Source: Methanobacteriota archaeon
GTDB lineage: Archaea > Methanobacteriota > Methanobacteria > Methanobacteriales > Methanobacteriaceae
Assembly (NCBI GenBank): GCA_023440975.1
Contig: JAEZRD010000075.1
Location: 1 to 11,061 of the forward strand
Length of the DNA stretch: 11,061 nucleotides
Reading direction: 5' to 3'
Positions 1 to 6,960 of this stretch are shown here, piece by piece (the stretch's first letter is position 1; each line of letters opens with the position of its first letter). Both the position numbers and the translations under genes were made by a program. The notes under the pieces are model-generated. The model was not told the DNA's origin, made no database searches, and was given only the letters and a program-made list of their open reading frames with translations.

Positions 1-706
1 TGTGGATATATTTTTTAATTCCACCACAGATTCAGAAGGCATAACCAAAATGGTAGGTTACATACAAGACTTAACTGATAGAATTGAAACAGAAAATGAA
101 CTCAAATACTTACTAAATGAAAAAGAATCCTTATTAGCAGAAGTACATGATCGTGTGAAAAACAACCTACAAATAATATTAAGCCTTCTAACATTAAATA
201 CTCGAGTAAATCCAGATAAACCAGAAAAAACAATAGAATCAACAAAAAATCGTATAAACAGTATGGCATTAATACATGAACAAATTTACCAATCACCAGA
301 TCATGCACATATCAACTTAAAAAACTATATTATTGAGGAATATCAAGAAATATTCAAACAAAACAAAAATATTAAATTAGATTATAATATGGAAAATATA
401 TTAATTGATATGGATACTGCAATACCTTTAGGATTAATATTATCCGAAATTATGAACAACACATTAAATTATGCTTTCCCTGAAAATGGTGAAGGAATAG
501 TTAAAGTAAATTTAAAAATGGATGAAGATCAATTAGTAATATTAACTATTGAAGATAATGGAATAGGATTACCTGAAGATGTGAATATTAAATATCCAAC
601 TAATTTAGGATTCATGGTAATAAATAATCTTATAACCCAAATTGAGGGATCTATAAGAATATTACCGATTGAAGGAACAGGTTATGAAATAAAATTCCAT
701 AACTAA
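1..706 (+). CDS. Sensor histidine kinase (PAS end, HisKA_2, HATPase_c), 5'-partial
   Basis: This is the C-terminal part of a cytoplasmic signal-transducing histidine kinase. The gene is cut by the window start: the reading frame is open to base 2, and the GTG there encodes a residue inside a PAS/PAC end, not a start. Visible parts, numbered from the codon at base 2, are as follows. The end of a PAS-like domain (VGYIQDLTDR, about 18-27) leads through a linker helix into a HisKA_2 dimerisation domain with the phospho-acceptor His49 in EVHDRVKNNLQII. The family signature RINSMALIHEQIY follows (84-96). A HATPase_c domain has its N box at E149-N153, its G1 box D185-N-G-I-G189, and an LGF glycine motif near 202-204. 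All kinase residues are present, so it should be active. Its signal and partner response regulator lie outside the window. The stop TAA shares 703-706 with the convergent U32 gene. Confidence 0.93.
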   Translation, partial: VDIFFNSTTDSEGITKMVGYIQDLTDRIETENELKYLLNEKESLLAEVHDRVKNNLQIILSLLTLNTRVNPDKPEKTIESTKNRINSMALIHEQIYQSPDHAHINLKNYIIEEYQEIFKQNKNIKLDYNMENILIDMDTAIPLGLILSEIMNNTLNYAFPENGEGIVKVNLKMDEDQLVILTIEDNGIGLPEDVNIKYPTNLGFMVINNLITQIEGSIRILPIEGTGYEIKFHN

Positions 707-3231
707 TTATTTTTTCTTTTAATGTTTTCTAATGCTCTACCATTAATATAATTCCCTTTATTAATTGTAGAGTTACTCATACCTTCAATACTCTCAAAGT
801 AGAGTGTATCAGAATCATCATTTAATTTTTCTTGATATAATGTAATTACTTTATTCATGTATTGGGGAGTTGTGAATCTGCAATCTAATGTGATTTCATC
901 TATTCCTAACTCTTTTAACTCATCAAGTTCATCTATTAAACTTAAACAATCATCATTAAAGAAATGGCTTCTATTATTGTAATCTTGGAAGATTTTAAAT
1001 TTCGCCTTATTTTTCTTTTTATCTTCAAGTACCATGTATTCTCCTGGAGTTAAATCTAGGTCTTTAATTTTTGTCATTTCACCAAAATTATCATTTGTTA
1101 CCATGATTTCTTGGTTTCCAAAGACTATTAATTCTAAATTACAATTATTTTCTTGTGAGTTTTTAACCATTTCGCAGATTTCTTGTTTACTTAATTCACT
1201 TGAGATTGTTAAACCTTTAAATCCTGAATCAGAAAGGATTTTAACTGTATAATTATTCCATACATTAATGTTATGAGCTCCATAAACATTACAATCAAAT
1301 ATTCTTGTTAATGATGGTGAATCTCCCATTACACTTATTATAATATCTTCTTTAGTTAAGTTCTCTAGGATGTTTTTAGCTAAGATTAACTCTTTATCTG
1401 AGGTGAATGCTGATAGTACCCAAACTAATTCTTTATCATAACATATTCCTGCAGCATTTCTTAGTAATGATTCTATGTTTTCAAAGTATTCTTCACTTGT
1501 TTTATAGAAGAAGCTTGGATCAAAGTATATTTTGTTTACTGGATGTTTACATGCTGCTTTTAATAGGTTGAAGTCATTTACATAAATGTTCATTCCAACA
1601 TAATCTTTGGTCTGTGTTTTATATGGATATTCTTTTAATTCTTTTTCATATTCTTTGATTTTTAATCTTATATTTTCTGCATCAGTTTCATTTGGGATGT
1701 AGTAGTTTAATAATTTTTCACTTGCTTTATCTAGGAGTTCTCTTCTTATTTGGTTTAATTTTCCTATTGGCATGAATAAATCATTTGGGAAGTTTGTTAT
1801 TTTTATATTTTCAATTATGAAAGAGGTGTTTCCTGTTTTGCTCATTTGTTTTTCTATTGTTTCTGAGGTTATTGGTTTGTTTATTGCTTTTTCAAATGCA
1901 TCTGTACTTCTATATCCAAATTGTATTGTTTCACCTTCAAGGTTGAAGCTTGCATTAACTACTAATTTATTCTTTTTATTGCAAGTAATGTCCAAGGATA
2001 ATGGCACATGAGGTTTAACTTGCTCGTTTTTATATTGCTTCTGTTTATCATGTAAAGCTTTACTATAACTTATGTAAACTTCACTACCTACACGTATATC
2101 ACGAGTAGTTTCAATGAGAACATGATGTTCATCCTGTTCAAGAATACTATCTAAATAAATACCTCGAATCTTATTATGCCATTTAAAACCAATACCATCA
2201 CCATTAATCAAATGAGGATGCTCAGGATCAGCAAATTCAATATCCACAAGTTCACCATCAATACTAACAATCTTTCCAAGATATAACCCTTGATGGAAAC
2301 TAGATTCACGACCCATAACCTCCCAAGGCTCATCATTCAAAATATAACCATTAGTATAATACCGATTAAAAGTTAAATCCAAATCTCTTTGAAGACTTTT
2401 CAATAAATCCCCATTATCATCTTCATCTAAATGATCTATCATAGTACGATAAGTATTAACTACAGTTGAAACATAATCATCACTTTTAAGTCTTCCCTCA
2501 ATCTTTAAACTATAAACTCCAGCATCAGAAATACTTTTCAAATCACGGAAAACAGCCAAATCATGAGTACTAATTAAACAACCATTACCTACACTATGAT
2601 TATGATACTTAAGCTTATACTGACTTCTACAAGGCTGCGCACAAGCACCACGATTAGCACTACGTCCAACAATAAAACTACTCATATAACAATCCCCACT
2701 AATACAATAGCAAAGACTCCCATGACCAAATACTTCAAGGTCTATATTAATATTATCAGCAATTAACTTTTCATGAATACAATTAATTTCTTCAACACCC
2801 ATCTCACGAGGCAAAATAACTCTTTTAATACCATTATCCTTAGCCCAAAAAACACTATTATAATCCCGTAAAGTCATTTGAGTACTAGAATGTATCTCCA
2901 TATCAGGAATAAAAGTTCTAAGTAAATAAACTAAACCTAAATCTTGTACAATTAAAGCATCAACACCAATACGATACAAAAATTGTGCATACTTCAAAAC
3001 ATTCAAAATTTCTGATGTGTTAAAAAGAGTATTAACCGTAACATGCACTGCTGAACCATTTAAATGAGCATAACGTACAGCTGCTTCTAACTCTTCACTT
3101 GTAAAATTATGTGCAAATGCTCTTGCACCATATCTATGACCTGCAATATATACAGCATCTGCTCCTGCATTTATAGCAACCACCAAAACATCATAAGATC
3201 CTGCGGGTGCTAATAATTCTGATAATACCAT
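703..3231 (-). CDS. U32-family protein (RlhA/TrhP-like, peptidase_U32 plus DUF3656-like region), 842 aa
   Basis: Members of this family are named peptidases or collagenases. The best-studied bacterial ones (RlhA, TrhP) instead hydroxylate 23S rRNA C2501 or tRNA U34, so an RNA-modifying role is plausible here but unproven. The N-terminal TIM-barrel-like domain starts at once with ELLAPAGS (5-12). It contains HSSTQM (114-119), the family signature EVFGHGSLCYC (166-176), the cysteines C174, C176, C181, C197 and C201, and SLKIEGRLKS (241-250). FNRYYTNGY follows near 288-296, then a beta-rich section from about 315. Residues after about 405 are more divergent, match the DUF3656-type region, and continue into a long C-terminal tail. 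At 842 aa it is clearly longer than E. coli RlhA (about 650 aa). The ATG at 3231 is supported by AGAGGT (3242-3247) 10 nt upstream. It overlaps the convergent kinase gene by 4 nt. Base composition changes strand sense near 2015, inside the gene. Confidence 0.93.
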   Translation of the reverse strand: MVLSELLAPAGSYDVLVVAINAGADAVYIAGHRYGARAFAHNFTSEELEAAVRYAHLNGSAVHVTVNTLFNTSEILNVLKYAQFLYRIGVDALIVQDLGLVYLLRTFIPDMEIHSSTQMTLRDYNSVFWAKDNGIKRVILPREMGVEEINCIHEKLIADNINIDLEVFGHGSLCYCISGDCYMSSFIVGRSANRGACAQPCRSQYKLKYHNHSVGNGCLISTHDLAVFRDLKSISDAGVYSLKIEGRLKSDDYVSTVVNTYRTMIDHLDEDDNGDLLKSLQRDLDLTFNRYYTNGYILNDEPWEVMGRESSFHQGLYLGKIVSIDGELVDIEFADPEHPHLINGDGIGFKWHNKIRGIYLDSILEQDEHHVLIETTRDIRVGSEVYISYSKALHDKQKQYKNEQVKPHVPLSLDITCNKKNKLVVNASFNLEGETIQFGYRSTDAFEKAINKPITSETIEKQMSKTGNTSFIIENIKITNFPNDLFMPIGKLNQIRRELLDKASEKLLNYYIPNETDAENIRLKIKEYEKELKEYPYKTQTKDYVGMNIYVNDFNLLKAACKHPVNKIYFDPSFFYKTSEEYFENIESLLRNAAGICYDKELVWVLSAFTSDKELILAKNILENLTKEDIIISVMGDSPSLTRIFDCNVYGAHNINVWNNYTVKILSDSGFKGLTISSELSKQEICEMVKNSQENNCNLELIVFGNQEIMVTNDNFGEMTKIKDLDLTPGEYMVLEDKKKNKAKFKIFQDYNNRSHFFNDDCLSLIDELDELKELGIDEITLDCRFTTPQYMNKVITLYQEKLNDDSDTLYFESIEGMSNSTINKGNYINGRALENIKRKNN

Positions 3232-3241
3232 TTGAATTTAA

Positions 3242-3247
3242 ACCTCT
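3242..3247 (-). promoter_or_regulatory. Shine-Dalgarno site of the U32 gene
   Basis: AGAGGT on the minus strand lies 10 nt before the ATG at 3231. It matches the anti-SD of archaeal 16S rRNA and sets the spacing seen at other genes in the window (8-12 nt). Confidence 0.6.
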
Positions 3248-3330
3248 AATATATATTACAATAAGATATGTTGTTTTCTATTAATAATAGTTTCATAAAA
3301 AGAAAGTAGAAAAAAATAATCAAAAAAAAG

Positions 3331-3340
3331 TTTTATAAAA
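3331..3340. promoter_or_regulatory. Candidate TATA element in the divergent U32 / zinc-ribbon intergenic region
   Basis: The 190-bp A-rich region 3232-3421 separates two divergent genes and holds no ORF that I can support. TTTTATAAAA (3331-3340) is its own reverse complement and could serve as a TATA box on either strand. Weaker alternatives are TTTTTATC (3361-3368) for the plus-strand gene and the reverse of TTTCATAAAA (3291-3300) for the U32 gene. No operator-like inverted repeat was seen. The choice between these elements is a guess. Confidence 0.3.
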
Positions 3341-3421
3341 AAAATTAAAATAAAAACTTATTTTTATCAAAATAAACAATATAAAAATTAGATAATAAAA
3401 TAAGAAAGGATTAAACAAACC

Positions 3422-4078
3422 ATGACAAAATATTGCACATATTGTGGAAAACCAGTAGAAGATAGAGATGTATTCTGTTCAAACTGTGGGGGAAAAATAG
3501 ACAGAGGAACAGAAACTATAGTAGAATCCACTTACAACATATATCCTAAACTAAAAGGTTGTATGAAAGATAATGAAAAGAGAATGAAAAAAATCCTCAA
3601 ATCTAAAGAAAAATTAATAAATCTATTTAAAAAATTCGACCAAAAAAACGAAGAATATTTAAAAGAATTAAATGAAGAAAACAACAAGGATTTAAAATCA
3701 TTACAGAACACTCAAAATTCAATAAATAAATTTATTGAAGAAATCACAAATAAAATCACAGAAGAATCCCTAGAACAATCCAACCTACTTACAGAAAATG
3801 TGAAAAATGATTTAATAATAACAAAAAAAGAGAATAAAACACAAATAAAAGATAACGAATATTTAGATAATCTAACCACATTCATTACTGAAATTAAAAA
3901 CTCAATGAATCAAGAAAACACTTATCTAATAAAATTCACAAATGACTTAGAATTCAATGCATCATACTACACAATATACTTTGAAAACAAAGAAAAACTA
4001 ATAAAAACCTTTGAAAGTCATAAAAATAGCCTAAACAAAATAACAAAACAATTAGACAAATTAGAACAACAATTATAA
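3422..4078 (+). CDS. Zinc-ribbon / coiled-coil protein, function unknown
   Basis: This is a soluble 218-aa protein with no signal peptide or membrane segment. The N-terminus is a zinc ribbon with two CxxC knuckles, C5-TY-C8-G and C19-SN-C22-G. This is the short 'zinc_ribbon_2'-type module common at the start of archaeal hypothetical proteins. The rest, from about residue 45, is almost entirely Lys/Glu/Asn-rich helix with heptad-like hydrophobic spacing, consistent with a long coiled coil. I do not recognise a specific family beyond this. The start is supported by AAAGGA (3405-3410) 11 nt upstream. The gene lies 41 nt before an MFS exporter on the same strand and is probably co-transcribed with it. 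A regulatory or scaffolding role for the exporter is possible but is only inference. Confidence 0.85.
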   Translation: MTKYCTYCGKPVEDRDVFCSNCGGKIDRGTETIVESTYNIYPKLKGCMKDNEKRMKKILKSKEKLINLFKKFDQKNEEYLKELNEENNKDLKSLQNTQNSINKFIEEITNKITEESLEQSNLLTENVKNDLIITKKENKTQIKDNEYLDNLTTFITEIKNSMNQENTYLIKFTNDLEFNASYYTIYFENKEKLIKTFESHKNSLNKITKQLDKLEQQL

Positions 4079-4082
4079 AACA

Positions 4083-4090
4083 CCCCCCCC
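4083..4090 (+). repeat. C8 homopolymer in the zinc-ribbon/MFS intergenic spacer
   Basis: There are eight consecutive C residues 5 nt after the stop of the zinc-ribbon gene and 29 nt before the MFS ATG. G/C homopolymers of this length stand out in such AT-rich DNA. In the transcript the run lies in the leader of the MFS gene, upstream of its AAGGT site (4106-4110). Confidence 0.8.
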
Positions 4091-4119
4091 TCTTAGGATA
4101 AAAATAAGGTATAAAAAGT

Positions 4120-5511
4120 ATGGTAGAAGTAAAATTCACATCCAAACAAAGAAATTTAATCCTATTACTATTTTTAATTGGAGTATTCATGGGGTCCTTA
4201 GATAGTGGAATAATAGGACCTGTACTACCTTCCATACAATCCACATTCCATATAACCACAAGAGAATCCTCATGGATGTACACATTCTTCGTCATAGCAT
4301 TCATGATAGGATCACCAGTGATGGCTAAATTCTCAGACTTTTATGGTAGACGAAAAATATACATAATAGATTTACTCCTATTCGGTGCAGGTTCAGCCTT
4401 AATTGCATGTAGTTTTAACATTGAATCAATATTTTTTGGAAGAATAATCCAAGGTTTCGGTGCAGGAGGAATATTCCCAGTAGCAGCGAGTTTCATAGGA
4501 GATTACTTCCCAGTAGAGCAAAGAGGAACAGCATTAGGAATAATAGGTTCAGTTTTCGGAATTTCAGCAGTAGTTGGACCATTATTAGGTGCATTTTTAA
4601 TACCCTATGGTTGGCAATGGTGTTTTACAGTAAATATACCAATAGCAATATTTTTAATATGCTTCACAATTTACATCCTACCAGATCTTGAAGAAAATAA
4701 AAAATTAAGTATAGACTGGCTTGGAACATTAATATTAACTTTAACTGCAATATTTTTAGCTTACGGTATAAACCAAATAGACTCATCACACTTTTTAAAT
4801 AGTTTAATCTCAATCAATGTTTTACCATTCCTCATATTATTCATAATATTCCTATTTATACTTGTTAAAATAGAAAAACATGCAAAAGAATCAGTAATCC
4901 CAATTCACATGTTACATAATAAGGAAATTAGCACAGCATGCATTTTAATACTATTTTGGGGTATTGTAAATTCTATATCAATATTCATACCCTCATTAGC
5001 AATAATATCTTTAGGTTATAATAATCAAATGGCAAGTTTAATGTTAATTCCACTTGTAGGTACAAATGCAATAGCAGCACCAATTGTTGGAAAATACTTA
5101 TACAACATAGGATACAAAAAAATTATGGGAACAGGAACCATTAGCTTAGTTATTGGATGCATATTACTAGCTTTATTTAATAATAATTTATTAATATTCC
5201 TTTTTTCAGGCATTTTAATGGGTTATGGTCTTGTAACACTTGTTGGTGCACCAATGAGATATTTAGTTCTAAGTGAAACAAGTGCAGGGGAAAGAGGAAC
5301 AGGACAAGCATTAATAAATATGTTAAGCTCAGTAGGACAACTAGTAGGTGGAGCTTTAATAGGTGGATTAATAGCAAGTTTTGGTGGAACATTATACGGT
5401 TACACAATAACAATATTATTCACTGCAATATTTGCAGCAATAGCATTCATATTCACTAGAAAATTAAAAAATAGGGATGCACAAATTGCCACAATGAAAA
5501 GCAATATGTAA
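4120..5511 (+). CDS. DHA2-type MFS drug exporter, 463 aa
   Basis: This is an integral membrane, proton-driven efflux permease of the major facilitator superfamily, DHA2 (EmrB/QacA-like) type. The first membrane helix carries the DHA2 signature LDSGIIGPVLPSI (27-39). Motif A follows helix 2 (K70-FSDFYGRRK-I80). The motif-B arginine is R108 in GRIIQGFGAGG. The antiporter motif C is GSVFGISAVVGPLLGA (143-158), and WQWCFTVNIPIAI begins at 165, the DHA2 counterpart of W-R-W-x-F. The many further hydrophobic segments fit a 14-helix layout, and the length is normal for the family. The substrate cannot be told from sequence. The start at 4120 has a modest SD, AAGGT (4106-4110), 9 nt upstream. The gene follows the zinc-ribbon gene closely and converges with the flavoprotein gene, leaving a 20-bp spacer. 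Confidence 0.93.
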   Translation: MVEVKFTSKQRNLILLLFLIGVFMGSLDSGIIGPVLPSIQSTFHITTRESSWMYTFFVIAFMIGSPVMAKFSDFYGRRKIYIIDLLLFGAGSALIACSFNIESIFFGRIIQGFGAGGIFPVAASFIGDYFPVEQRGTALGIIGSVFGISAVVGPLLGAFLIPYGWQWCFTVNIPIAIFLICFTIYILPDLEENKKLSIDWLGTLILTLTAIFLAYGINQIDSSHFLNSLISINVLPFLILFIIFLFILVKIEKHAKESVIPIHMLHNKEISTACILILFWGIVNSISIFIPSLAIISLGYNNQMASLMLIPLVGTNAIAAPIVGKYLYNIGYKKIMGTGTISLVIGCILLALFNNNLLIFLFSGILMGYGLVTLVGAPMRYLVLSETSAGERGTGQALINMLSSVGQLVGGALIGGLIASFGGTLYGYTITILFTAIFAAIAFIFTRKLKNRDAQIATMKSNM

Positions 5512-5513
5512 AA

Positions 5514-5541
5514 AAAAGAAGAGATAAATTTTTATTCTTTT
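5514..5541. terminator. Possible bidirectional terminator between convergent genes
   Basis: AAAAGAA (5514-5520) and TTCTTTT (5535-5541) form an inverted repeat. A second short pair, ATAAA/TTTAT, lies within it. On both strands the element ends in or runs alongside T-rich sequence. It spans the spacer between the MFS stop (5511) and the flavoprotein stop (5532), and reaches into the last flavoprotein codons. The stem is A/T only and so weak, and archaeal termination relies mainly on T-tracts. Confidence 0.3.
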
Positions 5542-6212
5542 AATGCATCACGAGCAATATTAACACCCATATTAAAAGCACTATCTAAAAGCTTAGGAAA
5601 TTCCTCTTTTCTTCTCTTATTTTTATGCTCACCATCAAAAGCTTCAATCTTATATTTACTATAATCCTTAACTTGCACAGTATCTAAAACTTTAAGAAAA
5701 TAAGAAGAAGAGTAAACAAACTTATAATAACGATTCAACGTATCCATAAGAGAATCATAGAAAGGTTGTTGATTTGAATCCTCAGCCAAATTCATAGTAA
5801 TAATAGTGCCTAAAGGGAATCTTTTAGGAGCTAAACTAGTATAAACCTCAGTATAACACATATAAGGGAAAAGAAAACGTTCATAGAAACATCTCATCAT
5901 ACCAGAAATATCCCCTAAATAAATAGGACTACCAAGAATAACACCATCAGCATCTTCCAAATCTTTAAGTAATGGTGTTAACTCATCTTTCATAGCACAC
6001 TTACCATAACTTTTACCATTTAATCGTTTACAAGCCATACAACTATTACAACCTTTATAATCCAGTTTATAAAGATTAATAAACTTCAACTCCAAATCTC
6101 CACCAGGAATTTCCTTAGTAATTTCAGATTTAACCCCCTCAAGAGCTTTATTTAATAATTGTGCAGTATTACAATTTCTCCTAGGACTTCCATTAATTGC
6201 AAAAAACTTCAT
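5532..6212 (-). CDS. Iron-sulfur flavoprotein (flavodoxin-like / NADPH-dependent FMN reductase family), copy 2
   Basis: This is a 226-aa flavodoxin-fold protein expected to bind FMN and, through four cysteines, probably a [4Fe-4S] cluster, as in the methanogen Isf proteins. It has an N-terminal phosphate-binding loop NGSPRRNCNTAQLL (7-20), the Cys motif C55-x2-C58-x2-C61-x10-C72, then KDELTPLL. The second FMN loop is GSPIYLGDISG, followed by MMRCFYERF. Isf from Methanosarcina is reported to reduce O2 and H2O2 using electrons from ferredoxin. A similar electron-transfer or detoxification role is inferred here. The ATG at 6212 has GGGGAA (6221-6226) 8 nt upstream. It lies 23 nt after the stop of its paralogue, in tandem and co-oriented. 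The two align over their whole length, pointing to a local duplication. It is the last gene of the MBL-flavoprotein-flavoprotein cluster. Confidence 0.9.
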   Translation of the reverse strand: MKFFAINGSPRRNCNTAQLLNKALEGVKSEITKEIPGGDLELKFINLYKLDYKGCNSCMACKRLNGKSYGKCAMKDELTPLLKDLEDADGVILGSPIYLGDISGMMRCFYERFLFPYMCYTEVYTSLAPKRFPLGTIITMNLAEDSNQQPFYDSLMDTLNRYYKFVYSSSYFLKVLDTVQVKDYSKYKIEAFDGEHKNKRRKEEFPKLLDSAFNMGVNIARDALKE

Positions 6213-6235
6213 AAAATAAATTCCCCATTAAATAA

Positions 6236-6922
6236 TTATTTAAATTTTTTAATAGCATCACTTGCTACTTTAACACCCAAATCATAAGCATTCTCTAAGT
6301 CAACTGGAAAATGCTCATCACGATATTTAGCCTTTTCCACCTCATCAAACATTTCCATATAATATTGACTATAATCCTTAAACTGATAAGTATTATAAAC
6401 TTTAAGACTATAAGGTTTAGTATAAACCAGTTCAATAAATGATTCAAAATTATCAAAAATAAACTGATAATTCATTAAAGCAAAATCTTCATCAACATTC
6501 ATATTATAAATAACCGCTATAGGCATCTTTTTAGGAGCTATAGAATCACCATTCTTAGAATACCTAAAAGAAGGGAAAATAAAACGTTCATAAAATGATC
6601 TCATTTCACCAGAAACACTAACTAAATAAATAGGTGAACCTAAAATTACCCCATCACAATCTCGCATATCCTCTAAAATTGGTTTTAAATCATCTTTAAT
6701 AGGACAAGTCCCATATTTTTTAGGATTTTTTAAACGTTTACATGCAAAACAAGACTTACAACCCGTGAAATTTAAATTATACAAATTAATAAAGTTTAAA
6801 TCAACATTTTCACCAGGTAATTCTTTATTTACTTGATCTTTTATACCCTCAAGAGATTTTTTTAATAATTTATAAGTATTAGACTTTTTCCTATTACTAC
6901 CATTTATAATATAAAACTTCAT
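6236..6922 (-). CDS. Iron-sulfur flavoprotein (flavodoxin-like), copy 1
   Basis: This tandem paralogue has 228 aa from the preferred start. It has the same architecture: NGSNRKKSNTYKLL phosphate loop, C55-x2-C58-x2-C61-x11-C73 followed by PIKDDL, then GSPIYLVSVSGEMRSFYERF. FMN and [4Fe-4S] binding are inferred from the family. The frame is open to an upstream ATG at 6964, which overlaps the TGA of the preceding gene as ATGA, but no SD lies before that ATG. The ATG at 6922 has AAGGATGG (6933-6940) 10 nt upstream, and starting there gives the same N-terminus (MKFYIING) as the paralogue (MKFFAING). I therefore prefer 6922. The extra 14 residues of the longer form show no family similarity. It lies between the MBL gene (38 nt upstream) and copy 2 (23 nt downstream), so co-transcription is likely. 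Confidence 0.9.
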   Translation of the reverse strand: MKFYIINGSNRKKSNTYKLLKKSLEGIKDQVNKELPGENVDLNFINLYNLNFTGCKSCFACKRLKNPKKYGTCPIKDDLKPILEDMRDCDGVILGSPIYLVSVSGEMRSFYERFIFPSFRYSKNGDSIAPKKMPIAVIYNMNVDEDFALMNYQFIFDNFESFIELVYTKPYSLKVYNTYQFKDYSQYYMEMFDEVEKAKYRDEHFPVDLENAYDLGVKVASDAIKKFK

Positions 6923-6932
6923 TTTTAAACAA

Positions 6933-6940
6933 CCATCCTT
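6933..6940 (-). promoter_or_regulatory. Shine-Dalgarno site deciding the start of flavoprotein copy 1
   Basis: AAGGATGG on the minus strand lies 10 nt before the ATG at 6922 but downstream of the alternative ATG at 6964. It favours the shorter protein. Confidence 0.55.
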
Positions 6941-6960
6941 TTTATTACAGTTAAATAAGT

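Noticed and set aside
2..706. GTG at base 2 as the start of a complete 234-aa kinase
   Set aside because: The first residues are the end of a PAS/PAC domain and the frame is open to the window edge, so the gene is partial.
3232..3421. A small RNA or extra gene in the A-rich divergent intergenic region
   Set aside because: No ORF with an SD, no strong stem-loop and no conserved RNA motif is visible; only promoter-like AT elements.
3954..4304. Minus-strand ORF of 116 aa spanning the zinc-ribbon end and MFS start
   Set aside because: Overlaps two well-supported genes on the other strand and shows no family features.
5177..5413. Minus-strand ORF of 78 aa inside the MFS gene
   Set aside because: Leu/Ile-rich shadow of membrane-segment codons of the exporter; no SD, and the plus strand has clear MFS motifs.
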